Part shown: in pieces, positions 42,136 through 50,255 of the stretch
Numbering within the stretch: the first letter of the stretch is position 1
Layout of the letters: every line of letters starts with the position of its first letter
NCBI RefSeq assembly: GCF_001597735.1
Contig: NZ_LUTS01000009.1
Location: forward strand, 102,470 to 166,469
Length of the DNA: 64,000 nt
Reading direction: 5' to 3'
Origin: Neptuniibacter pectenicola
Lineage (GTDB): Bacteria > Pseudomonadota > Gammaproteobacteria > Pseudomonadales > Balneatricaceae
Translations under genes and position numbers: made by a program
Notes under the pieces: model-generated
What the model was told of the DNA's origin: nothing
Database searches by the model: none
What the model saw: only the letters and a program-made list of their open reading frames with translations

Positions 42136-42534
42136 ATGGCAATTAGCTTTGATGCAGCGCTGGGTATACATGAAGATGCACTGTTACACCGTGCACGTCG
42201 TGCAGAGGTGCTCGCTAATAACATCGCTAATGCTGATACGCCTAACTTTAAAGCAAAAGATATAACGTTTTCTCAGGCGCTTAATAACGCGTCGGACACG
42301 ATGTCAATTAAACAGGTAGCAACATCGCCGGGGCATCAAACTGCGTTACTTGATCCAGGTATGGCGGCCGAGATGATGTTTCGTATCCCAACGCAGGCTT
42401 CGGTTGATGGCAATACGGTTGAGGTTCAGCAAGAGATGGCACGTTACACTGAGAATGCTTTGGGTTATCAAGCCTCTTTCGAATTTTTGAACAAAAAGTT
42501 TACCGGGCTGAAATCAGCGATTAAGGGTGAGTAG
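42136..42534 (+). CDS. flgB: flagellar basal-body rod protein FlgB
   Basis: Proximal rod subunit. The 132 residues have the rod/hook N-terminal signature RAEVLANNIANADTPNFKAKDI and a C-terminal helix (ARYTENALGYQASFEFLNKKFTGLKSAI). A strong AAAGGAG site lies upstream. It is the first gene of the flgBCDE transcription unit, 2 bases before flgC. Confidence 0.96.
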   Translation: MAISFDAALGIHEDALLHRARRAEVLANNIANADTPNFKAKDITFSQALNNASDTMSIKQVATSPGHQTALLDPGMAAEMMFRIPTQASVDGNTVEVQQEMARYTENALGYQASFEFLNKKFTGLKSAIKGE

Positions 42535-42536
42535 TC

Positions 42537-42971
42537 ATGTCTTTGAGTAATGTGTTTGGTATTGCTGGATCTGCGATGAATGCGCAAACGATCCGTTTAA
42601 ATACTACAGCAAGCAACATGGCCAACGCGGAAAGTGTTAGTTCTAGTGTTGATGAAACCTATCGTGCCCGTAAACCTGTATTTGCAGTACAGCAGGCTGA
42701 TCCACTTGCCGATCCACAAAGTAGTTTTGGACCTGAGGCAGGGCAGGGCGTGCAGGTGTTAGGTATTGTTGAGAGCAAAGCAGATTTGCGTCAGGAATAT
42801 AATCCATCGCACCCGATGGCGGATGAAAAAGGTTTTGTCTATTACCCTAATGTTAATGTGGTCGAAGAGATGGCAGATATGATTTCAGCCTCTCGCTCAT
42901 TCCAGATTAATACCGAAATTCTAAATACGGCCAAGCAGATGTTGCAACAAACTATCCGCCTTGGGCAGTAA
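42537..42971 (+). CDS. flgC: flagellar basal-body rod protein FlgC
   Basis: Rod subunit distal to FlgB, 144 residues. N-terminal IAGSAMNAQTIRLNTTASNMANAESVSSS and C-terminal VNVVEEMADMISASRSFQINTEILNTAKQMLQQTI are the paired coiled-coil ends typical of axial proteins. The NPSHPMADEKGFVYYPNVN segment is FlgC-specific. Confidence 0.97.
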   Translation: MSLSNVFGIAGSAMNAQTIRLNTTASNMANAESVSSSVDETYRARKPVFAVQQADPLADPQSSFGPEAGQGVQVLGIVESKADLRQEYNPSHPMADEKGFVYYPNVNVVEEMADMISASRSFQINTEILNTAKQMLQQTIRLGQ

Positions 42972-43002
42972 TCAATAAATTAAGACGCGAGGCTAAATAG
43001 CC

Positions 43003-43701
43003 ATGAGTACTGTAAGTGGCGTAAATCAAAACGTCTTTGAACAAATTAATCAAACGAATCAGACGTCGAGCACATCGAAAAGTCAGACGGAAGAAGATAG
43101 TGATATGTTCATGCGGCTGATGATTGCTCAGCTGCAGAACCAGGATCCTTCTAGTCCTGCTGATACGAGTGACTTCATGCAACAGATCGCCACCATGTCG
43201 CAGGTTGAGAGTATCAACCAGCTGAATACATCGATGAATGAGCTGTCGCAGTCTATGTTATCAAGCCAAGCGGCTTTGCAGGCTTCGGCCATGGTGGGTC
43301 AATCGGTTTATATTCCAGGTGATACCGGTGAAGTAGGTACACAGGCGAATCCATATGCTCATGGTTCATTTAATTTAGAGACCAGTGCATCGGATGTGCG
43401 GATTAAGGTTTATAACTCAAGTGGCTCTCTTGTAGACACTATGCAGCTTGGTTCTGTTGAGCAGGGTGAGCATGAGTTTGCTTGGCAGATGGCGTTTGAT
43501 GAGGACGGTAATCCTGAGCTACCCGCGGGTGATTATACATTCACGGTCGAACGCTTAGATGATAACGAATACAGCGCCGTAGACACTAATTTGGCCTATC
43601 AGGTGAACAGTGTGACCTTGGGTGAGAATGGTATCGGCATGAAAGTTAATACGAATGCTGGCTCTTTTGATGTCAGTGACGTGAAAAAGATCGGCGTGTG
43701 A
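43003..43701 (+). CDS. flgD: flagellar hook cap protein FlgD
   Basis: Scaffold that caps the growing hook and is needed for FlgE assembly. The 232 residues have an N-terminal export region with DMFMRLMIAQLQNQDPSSPADTSDFMQQIATMSQVESI, and a C-terminal FlgD Ig-like/Tudor region (VYNSSGSLVDTMQLGSVEQGEHEFAWQ...LPAGDYTFTV). It lies directly before its client flgE. Confidence 0.96.
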   Translation: MSTVSGVNQNVFEQINQTNQTSSTSKSQTEEDSDMFMRLMIAQLQNQDPSSPADTSDFMQQIATMSQVESINQLNTSMNELSQSMLSSQAALQASAMVGQSVYIPGDTGEVGTQANPYAHGSFNLETSASDVRIKVYNSSGSLVDTMQLGSVEQGEHEFAWQMAFDEDGNPELPAGDYTFTVERLDDNEYSAVDTNLAYQVNSVTLGENGIGMKVNTNAGSFDVSDVKKIGV

Positions 43702-43711
43702 GGACAGGATA

Positions 43712-45640
43712 ATGGCAGGTTTTAATACAGCAGTAACCGGTCTGAAGGCAGCAACAACAGACCTTGATGTAACCGGTAACAATATTGCAAATGCGAGTAC
43801 GGTAGGTTTTAAATCTTCACGTACAGAGTTTGGTGACATTTATGCGACGGCCGTTGTCGGTGCGGGTTCTTCGAATGTGGCTGGTGCAGGTGTTACCGTT
43901 ACCGATATCGCTCAGGATTTCCAAGCAGGTACGGTCGAGTTTACTAATAACAACCTTGATTTAGCGATCAATGGCTCAGGTTTCTTTCAGCTTGATGACG
44001 GTCAAGGTGGCACAACCTATACCCGTGCCGGTGCCTTTGAGCTAGATAAAGATGGTTTTATGGTGTCGAAAACCGGTAAATACCTACAGGGTTACGGTTT
44101 AGATGAAGAGGGTAACCGTTTACCGATTGGTAACTTGGCCGTAACTGAGAAAGAGAGTCCGCCTAAAGCGACGGAAGAGATTGATCTCTCATTTAATATC
44201 GATTCCCGGGAAGATTCTGCGACGCTGTTAAATGATTATGACAAAGATGAACCGGGTTCTTTTACGTATAGTACGACGGTTCGAACCTTTGATAGTTTAG
44301 GTAATGAGCATACCGTTAAAATTAATATGGCTGAAGCGCGTCCTGTACAAGCTCAGCAGCAAGTTACTTCGTTGACGACTGGGGATACGATCTCGGGTGT
44401 TACGGTAACAGCGGCCCATATGGCTGAACTTGCAGGTTATACAGCGGGAGACGTGATCTCTTCGGGTGCATTTTTTAGTGATCTTACCGATCCGGTGACG
44501 GGCGACTCCAGAATTGGAAGTGTTGTTTATAATGGACCGAATGATATCACGCTACGGTTTAAATCTGAGTTTCCAGAACCTGATCTAGTACAAATCTCAG
44601 GTAGCGCGACGGTTGCTGAAATTGATGAAATTGATGCGAACGAGACTTACACTTTTGCGATTGATAGTGGTGAAGTGCCGTTGGCTGCAGCCGTAGTGCT
44701 TGAGGTTGGTGGGATTTCAATCGGCACCTTAGGTGTGGGTTCTACAGCGGATCAGATTGGCCAAGCGATAACGGCAAGTGAAGCGAAAATACTCGATGCT
44801 AACCCGAGTGTAGAGTCAGTTATCTACGACAACGTCAACCAAGAAGTTGTTGTGACTTATAAGGCTGAAGCAGGTGATATTACACCTGCTGAAGCCATTT
44901 CGATTACAGAAACATCAGGTGTTGCCGCCGGTGCGCCTTTTGAAGCTGCAATTGTGAAAAATGGTGATAATTCATTTGAGGGGGTATACAGAATGTATGC
45001 TTACTTGAATGGATCTGAGCAATTAGATATTGGGAAAGAGCTCGATCCGGGTGAAACCGGTACAGGGACTGAGCCAGGCCCTATCTTGATTAAGTTTAAT
45101 CCATCCAATGGTTTGCTAACGGGTATTAACGGTGATCAGTTCTCTGCCGGCTCTGTTGTGCCAACGATTACGATTACCGGTGCGGATCCAGCGGATTCGA
45201 CAACCGTAATTGATCTAGATATTGCCAATACAACTCAGTTTGCGTCCTCATCGATTGTTAAAGCATCGACTCAAGATGGTTATACCAAAGGTGATTTGAT
45301 CGGGGTTACATTTGCGGGCACCGGTGAAATGGTTGCAAGCTTCTCCAATGGTCAGACTCAGGACTTAGGTGTTGTTGCTATCGCGACGTTTGAAAACCAG
45401 TCAGGCCTATCGCCGTCAGGTGATACGGAGTGGACGTCGACGCTTACCTCAGGGGATGCGATTGTGAACCCGCCAGGTACGGGCCTTAATGGTACATTGC
45501 AATCTGCCGCACTTGAGCAATCTAACGTTGACCTGTCTGCCGAGCTTGTCTCTTTGATTGAAGCGCAGCGTAATTTCCAGGCGAACTCAAAAACCTTGGA
45601 AACACTCAATACCGTTACGCAGAATATTTTGCAGATATAA
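43712..45640 (+). CDS. flgE: flagellar hook protein FlgE (enlarged)
   Basis: Structural subunit of the hook. The N-terminal GLKAATTDLDVTGNNIANASTVGFKSSRTEF and C-terminal LSAELVSLIEAQRNFQANSKTLETLNTVTQNILQI are canonical. At 642 residues it is about 240 longer than E. coli FlgE (402). The extra length is an insert in the surface-exposed middle (about residues 215-440, acidic, Ala/Gly/Thr-rich). Such enlarged central domains occur in other marine polar flagella. It is the last gene before a terminator. Confidence 0.96.
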   Translation: MAGFNTAVTGLKAATTDLDVTGNNIANASTVGFKSSRTEFGDIYATAVVGAGSSNVAGAGVTVTDIAQDFQAGTVEFTNNNLDLAINGSGFFQLDDGQGGTTYTRAGAFELDKDGFMVSKTGKYLQGYGLDEEGNRLPIGNLAVTEKESPPKATEEIDLSFNIDSREDSATLLNDYDKDEPGSFTYSTTVRTFDSLGNEHTVKINMAEARPVQAQQQVTSLTTGDTISGVTVTAAHMAELAGYTAGDVISSGAFFSDLTDPVTGDSRIGSVVYNGPNDITLRFKSEFPEPDLVQISGSATVAEIDEIDANETYTFAIDSGEVPLAAAVVLEVGGISIGTLGVGSTADQIGQAITASEAKILDANPSVESVIYDNVNQEVVVTYKAEAGDITPAEAISITETSGVAAGAPFEAAIVKNGDNSFEGVYRMYAYLNGSEQLDIGKELDPGETGTGTEPGPILIKFNPSNGLLTGINGDQFSAGSVVPTITITGADPADSTTVIDLDIANTTQFASSSIVKASTQDGYTKGDLIGVTFAGTGEMVASFSNGQTQDLGVVAIATFENQSGLSPSGDTEWTSTLTSGDAIVNPPGTGLNGTLQSAALEQSNVDLSAELVSLIEAQRNFQANSKTLETLNTVTQNILQI

Positions 45641-45659
45641 GGTTTATCTCCTTTCTATT

Positions 45660-45684
45660 AAAGGCCGCTTTTGCGGCCTTTTTT
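45660..45684 (+). terminator. intrinsic terminator after flgE
   Basis: AAAGGCCGC, TTTT loop, GCGGCC, then six T. It ends the flgBCDE unit right before the flgF promoter. Confidence 0.93.
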
Positions 45685-45689
45685 GTTTT

Positions 45690-45705
45690 TGGCACGTGTG
45701 TTGCT
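45690..45705 (+). promoter_or_regulatory. sigma-54 promoter of flgFGHIJ
   Basis: TGGCACG-TGTG-TTGCT, matching the consensus TGGCACG-N4-TTGCW, with GG at 45691 and GC at 45703. It lies 73 bases before flgF. Confidence 0.93.
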
Positions 45706-45777
45706 ATCTATATAACTAGAGAAAAATAAATTCATAGATAAAAACGCGGTTATGCCGCCAAATTCTGGAAGTGATAG

Positions 45778-46521
45778 ATGGATAAGGTTCTTTATTTAGC
45801 AATGAGTGGTGCGCGAGAAAATATGCTTGCGCAGCAGTCCTATGCCAATAACCTTGCTAATGCCAACACAACGGGCTTTAAGTCAGATCTTGCTCAAGCC
45901 CGCGCTATGCAAGTGTTTGGGGAAGGTTATGCTTCTCGTGTCTATGCCCAAACAGAACGTCCAGCGACGGACCTGACCAGCGGTGCGTTGATTGATACTG
46001 GCCGGAAACTCGATGTCGCTATCGCTGGAGACGGCTGGTTAACGATAGTGAGACCTGATGGTACGGAGGGGTATACCCGTGCCGGGTCTCTGCAGATGAA
46101 TGCCGCTAACCAACTGGTTACGGGCAGTGGTTTGCCGGTGATGGGCAATGGCGGAATTCCGATTACGTTGCCGCCCTTTGAGAATATCGATATTGCAACA
46201 AACGGCATTATTACCATTCGCCCAGTGGGGGATAATGCGGTTGAGTTATTGGTCGCAGATCAATTGAAACTGGTGAACCCTGATCCTAAAACCTTATTTA
46301 AAGGCACGGATGGTTTAATGACGACAGGGGCTCAAGCTCCGCTGGAACCCGACCCAAATGTCAGGCTTCGAGCAGGGTATTTAGAAACAAGTAACGTAAA
46401 TGCGGTAAGTGAGTTGACGGGGATTATTACGTCCTCCCGTCAGTTTGAAATGCAAATTAAGATGATGAAAACGGCTGAAGAAAATTCTGAATCTGCCACA
46501 TCCATTTTGAAACTCTCATAG
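45778..46521 (+). CDS. flgF: flagellar basal-body rod protein FlgF
   Basis: Proximal rod subunit of 247 residues with the axial N-terminal motif AMSGARENMLAQQSYANNLANANTTGFKSDL. The central LDVAIAGDGWLTIVRPDGTEGYTRAGSLQMN and C-terminal LETSNVNAVSELTGIITSSRQFEMQIKMMKTAEEN are also typical. It is the first gene behind the sigma-54 promoter; flgG follows after 20 bases. Confidence 0.96.
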   Translation: MDKVLYLAMSGARENMLAQQSYANNLANANTTGFKSDLAQARAMQVFGEGYASRVYAQTERPATDLTSGALIDTGRKLDVAIAGDGWLTIVRPDGTEGYTRAGSLQMNAANQLVTGSGLPVMGNGGIPITLPPFENIDIATNGIITIRPVGDNAVELLVADQLKLVNPDPKTLFKGTDGLMTTGAQAPLEPDPNVRLRAGYLETSNVNAVSELTGIITSSRQFEMQIKMMKTAEENSESATSILKLS

Positions 46522-46541
46522 AACCAATCGAGGACAGATAG

Positions 46542-47327
46542 ATGCACGGTGCACTGAATGTAGCTAAAACAGGTATGACCGCTCAGGATACAAATCTGAA
46601 GGTGATATCTAACAACCTGGCAAACGTTTCTACGGTTGGTTTTAAACGAGATCAGGTTGTATTTGAAGATCTAATGTATCAAATTCGTCGCCAGCCAGGT
46701 GCGCAAACCGCAGAAGAGGCACAGCTTCCTTCTGGGTTGCAAATCGGTTCAGGTGTTCGAACGGTCGGTACCCAGAAACTGTTTAGTACAGGTGATCTTG
46801 AGATAACGGATGAGGCTTTTGACGTTGCCATCAATGGCCGAGGCTTCTTGCAGGTTACCTTACCGAATGGTGATCTTGCTTATACCCGTAACGGGCAGAT
46901 ACACCTTAACTCTGATAATGAATTAGTGTCAGCAGAAGGGTATCAATTAGAGCCTGCGATTACGTTGCCGGGGGAAGTGACAAACTTTTCCATCAGTACT
47001 GATGGCATTGTGTCAGTGACGGTTGCTGGAGATTCAGAACCGACTGAAATAGGACAATTGGAACTGGCTGATTTTGTGAACCCTCAAGGGCTTCTTGCTT
47101 TAGGGCAAAACCTTTATCAAGAGTCAGCAGCGAGTGGTGGACCTTTAGTGAGTAACCCCGGTGAAAATGGAACAGGTCAGTTAATACAAGGTGCGCTAGA
47201 GGGTTCGAATGTGAACTCAGTGCAAGAGCTGGTGGACATGATTACCACGCAGCGTGCTTATGAGATGAATTCAAAAGTGATCTCTACTGCAGATGAGATG
47301 CTCTCCTTCGTGAGCCAGCAGCTTTAA
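46542..47327 (+). CDS. flgG: flagellar distal rod protein FlgG
   Basis: Distal rod subunit of 261 residues. The family blocks are ALNVAKTGMTAQDTNLKVISNNLANVSTVGFKRDQVVFEDLMYQ, LFSTGDLEITDEAFDVAINGRGFLQV and a C-terminal LEGSNVNSVQELVDMITTQRAYEMNSKVISTADEML. Its length and the YQIRRQPGAQ segment separate it from FlgF. Confidence 0.97.
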   Translation: MHGALNVAKTGMTAQDTNLKVISNNLANVSTVGFKRDQVVFEDLMYQIRRQPGAQTAEEAQLPSGLQIGSGVRTVGTQKLFSTGDLEITDEAFDVAINGRGFLQVTLPNGDLAYTRNGQIHLNSDNELVSAEGYQLEPAITLPGEVTNFSISTDGIVSVTVAGDSEPTEIGQLELADFVNPQGLLALGQNLYQESAASGGPLVSNPGENGTGQLIQGALEGSNVNSVQELVDMITTQRAYEMNSKVISTADEMLSFVSQQL

Positions 47328-47346
47328 CTGGACAAAATGAGGTGAT

Positions 47347-48030
47347 ATGAACATGAAAAAAATACTTCTAAGTCTTGTGGTGGTTAGTGGGTTATTAACG
47401 GGGTGCGTGCAAAAACAGGTGCAGCCTAATAACCCTGAGTACGCGCCTGTTCGCCCACAAGGTTTAACGGATGCACAGCCCGTTAACGGTTCTATCTATA
47501 ACGCGGCCACCAGTATTAATTTGTATGGTGATGGGCGTGCACATCGTGTTGGGGATATTTTAACGATCGCCTTGCAGGAAAGTACAAGCTCTCAGAAAAG
47601 CGCTACAACAGAGATTGATAAAAGCGGCACCACCTCGTTAGAGCAAGCAACGGCGTTTGGTTCACCTGTAACGGCGTTGGGTAAGCCAGTTAGCTTTACG
47701 CTACCGTCGACAACGACTGCGTTTGAAGGTGAAGGCACGTCCGATATGAGTAATAACTTAACTGGTAATATTACCGTCACCGTGCATGATGTTTTGCCTA
47801 ACGGGGTATTAATCGTTAAAGGTGAAAAGTGGTTAAACCTTAACCAAGGTGACGAGTATATTCGGATTAGCGGTATGGTTCGCCCACAAGATATAGGGTC
47901 TGATAATACGGTTGAGTCGACAAAATTAGCCGATGCACGTATCGCGTATAGTGGTACGGGTGCCGTCAATGATTCCAATGTAATGGGGTGGATGTCTCGC
48001 TTCTTTATTGGCGCGTTAATGCCGTTTTAA
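47347..48030 (+). CDS. flgH: flagellar L-ring lipoprotein FlgH
   Basis: Outer-membrane L-ring subunit. The lipoprotein signal peptide ends in lipobox LLTGC. The body has SINLYGDGRAHRVGDILTIALQESTSS and GEKWLNLNQGDEYIRISGMVRPQDI, ending with NVMGWMSRFFIGALMPF. It is 227 residues; ATG 47347 and 47353 are both possible, with GAGG 4 or 10 bases upstream respectively. Confidence 0.97.
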   Translation: MNMKKILLSLVVVSGLLTGCVQKQVQPNNPEYAPVRPQGLTDAQPVNGSIYNAATSINLYGDGRAHRVGDILTIALQESTSSQKSATTEIDKSGTTSLEQATAFGSPVTALGKPVSFTLPSTTTAFEGEGTSDMSNNLTGNITVTVHDVLPNGVLIVKGEKWLNLNQGDEYIRISGMVRPQDIGSDNTVESTKLADARIAYSGTGAVNDSNVMGWMSRFFIGALMPF

Positions 48031-48042
48031 GGGGATAGGGTC

Positions 48043-49131
48043 ATGAGAATTACATTACTTTTAATTGTTAGTTTGTTGTTGAGTATTACTGCTGAAGCCA
48101 GTCGCTTAAAAGATATGGTCAGTATCTCCGGCGTGCGTTCTAACCAGCTGGTTGGCTATGGTTTAGTCGTAGGTTTAGATGGTACCGGTGATAAAACGTC
48201 CTTTACCTCACAGACGTTCCGCAACATGTTAAATAACTTTGGTGTGGCGATTCCTACTTCGGTCGATCCCAAATCGAAGAATATTGCTGCCGTGGCTATT
48301 CATGCAGATCTTCCTGCGTTTTCAAAACCTGGGCAGAAAATTGATATTACGGTGTCTGCTTTAGGTGATGCCAAAAGTTTACGCGGTGGTAGCTTGCTGA
48401 TGTCGCCGATGAAAGGGGCTGATGGTCAGGTTTATGCGGTCGCACAAGGTAACTTAGTGGTATCAGGGTTTGGTGTTCAGGGTGCTGACGGTTCAAAACT
48501 CTCTTTAAATGTTCCGAGTGTGGGTCGTATCCCTAATGGTGCGATGGTCGAGCGTGCAGTACCTACCGCGTTTTCACAGGGCGATAGTTTAGTGCTTAAC
48601 CTACATCGGTCTGATTTTACAACCTCACGCCGTGTGGCTGAACAGATCAATCATCTATTGGGCGAGGGTATGGCCGCGTCAATGGATGCAACCTCTATCC
48701 GTGTGCGTGCGCCTAGGGATCCATCGCAGCGCGTGTCTTTTTTATCGGTACTTGAAAACTTAAATGTTGAGCCAGCGATGGATGCGGCCAAAGTGGTGAT
48801 TAATTCACGTACGGGCACCATCATTATTGGCCAAAATGTACGGGTTTCGCCTGTTGCTATTACCCACGGTGGGTTAACGGTCGCCATTGCTGAAGAGCTA
48901 AATGTGGATCAGCCAGACCCTCTCAGCGATGGTGTGACTGTCGTGACGCCGCGCACAGGTATTGAGGTGGATGAAGGTTCGGGTCATATGTTTGAGTTTT
49001 CTCCAGGCACAAATTTACAAGACATTGTTGATGCAGTGAACCGCGTAGGTGCTGCACCGGGTGACTTGATGGCGATTCTTGAGGCACTTAAACAAGCCGG
49101 TGCCCTTAAAGCTGAATTGGTGGTGATCTAA
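48043..49131 (+). CDS. flgI: flagellar P-ring protein FlgI
   Basis: Periplasmic P-ring subunit of 362 residues. The signal peptide [17 protein letters not shown] is followed by [56 protein letters not shown] and the C-terminal [27 protein letters not shown]. Assembly depends on FlgA, encoded at 39 kb. Its stop overlaps the flgJ start by one base. Confidence 0.97.
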   Translation: MRITLLLIVSLLLSITAEASRLKDMVSISGVRSNQLVGYGLVVGLDGTGDKTSFTSQTFRNMLNNFGVAIPTSVDPKSKNIAAVAIHADLPAFSKPGQKIDITVSALGDAKSLRGGSLLMSPMKGADGQVYAVAQGNLVVSGFGVQGADGSKLSLNVPSVGRIPNGAMVERAVPTAFSQGDSLVLNLHRSDFTTSRRVAEQINHLLGEGMAASMDATSIRVRAPRDPSQRVSFLSVLENLNVEPAMDAAKVVINSRTGTIIIGQNVRVSPVAITHGGLTVAIAEELNVDQPDPLSDGVTVVTPRTGIEVDEGSGHMFEFSPGTNLQDIVDAVNRVGAAPGDLMAILEALKQAGALKAELVVI

Positions 49132-50174
49132 TGATTAAAACGGGTGACGGCGGTCATGCTCAGCTTTATTCCGATCTTGCTGAACTGCAAAAGCTAAAGG
49201 CTAAAGCCCGAACCAATAGTGATGAGGGCTTACGTTTAGCCGCTCAGCAATTTGAGCAACTATTCGTCAATATGCTGCTCAAATCTATGCGTGATGCCAA
49301 TGCTGCGTTTGGTGATGATAATTTCATGAATAGCAGCCAGACCAAACTGTTCCAGAGCATGTACGATAATCAAATTGCAATGGAGATGTCGGGCAATAAA
49401 GGGATTGGTCTTACAGATGTTTTAGTCAGGCAGTTAGGTGGCAATAATGAGAACAGTCAGCGCCAAGTCGAATTAGATGATTTGGATATTAATAGCCGCC
49501 GACTTAATCAAGCATTTGACCAAGCGGCGTCTATTGCTGCTTCCGCCCTGTTAGCTAAAGCCGAAGGGAAAGAGAACCCACCCGGCATTACCTTAACTGA
49601 CGATCAGATCAGTACCGTGAAAGAGGTTTTTCAAAAGCAGCTGAATGCCGTTTCAAATGCGAGCGAAGAAAACCTGCCTGACCGTTTTGAGTCGCCGGAA
49701 GAGTTTGTAGAAAAATTGTTACCGTTGGCTGAAAAAGTAGCCAGCGAATTGGGGGTTGATCCTCGGGTGCTCCTTGCCCAATCAGCGTTAGAGACAGGCT
49801 GGGGTCGATTTATGGTACGTCAGGCAGATGGTAGCAACAGTAACAACTTATTTAATATCAAAGCGGATCGACGTTGGGAGGGGGCAAGTGCTCAAGTGTC
49901 CACCCTAGAATACCGTGATGGTTTAGCACAACGTGAAAATGCATCATTCCGTAGCTATGACAGCTACGAAGATAGTTTTAGAGATTATGTCAATTTCCTA
50001 AAAGGAAGTTCGCGTTACCAGATGGCGATAGAAAGCGCGGGTAATCCCTATGACTATGTCCAGAAATTACAGGAAGCAGGGTATGCAACTGATCCTGAAT
50101 ACGCTGAAAAGATTAAAAATATTTTTGAGGGTGATCTACTGGCAAGTCGAAGCGGTTTTCCTAAAGAGAGTTAG
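49131..50174 (+). CDS. flgJ: flagellar rod assembly protein / peptidoglycan hydrolase FlgJ
   Basis: Two-domain protein of 347 residues. The N-terminal rod-cap domain has QQFEQLFVNMLLKSMRDANAAFGDD...MYDNQIAMEMS. The C-terminal beta-N-acetylglucosaminidase domain has LLAQSALETGWGR (catalytic Glu) and SNNLFNIKADRRWEG, and opens the murein for the rod. The one-base overlap with flgI indicates translational coupling. A sigma-28 promoter for flgK overlaps its 3' end. Confidence 0.96.
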   Translation: MIKTGDGGHAQLYSDLAELQKLKAKARTNSDEGLRLAAQQFEQLFVNMLLKSMRDANAAFGDDNFMNSSQTKLFQSMYDNQIAMEMSGNKGIGLTDVLVRQLGGNNENSQRQVELDDLDINSRRLNQAFDQAASIAASALLAKAEGKENPPGITLTDDQISTVKEVFQKQLNAVSNASEENLPDRFESPEEFVEKLLPLAEKVASELGVDPRVLLAQSALETGWGRFMVRQADGSNSNNLFNIKADRRWEGASAQVSTLEYRDGLAQRENASFRSYDSYEDSFRDYVNFLKGSSRYQMAIESAGNPYDYVQKLQEAGYATDPEYAEKIKNIFEGDLLASRSGFPKES

Positions 50175-50188
50175 CTAATAGCCGATAA
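50162..50188 (+). promoter_or_regulatory. sigma-28 (FliA) promoter of flgKL
   Basis: TAAAGAGA, 11 bases, GCCGATAA: a consensus-like FliA site whose -35 lies within the last flgJ codons and which is 68 bases before flgK. Confidence 0.88.
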
Positions 50189-50255
50189 GCTATTACTCAG
50201 CTCTCCTTAACCGTTACTTCGTTACGGTAGCATTGCACTTCAAAAGGAGTCACAA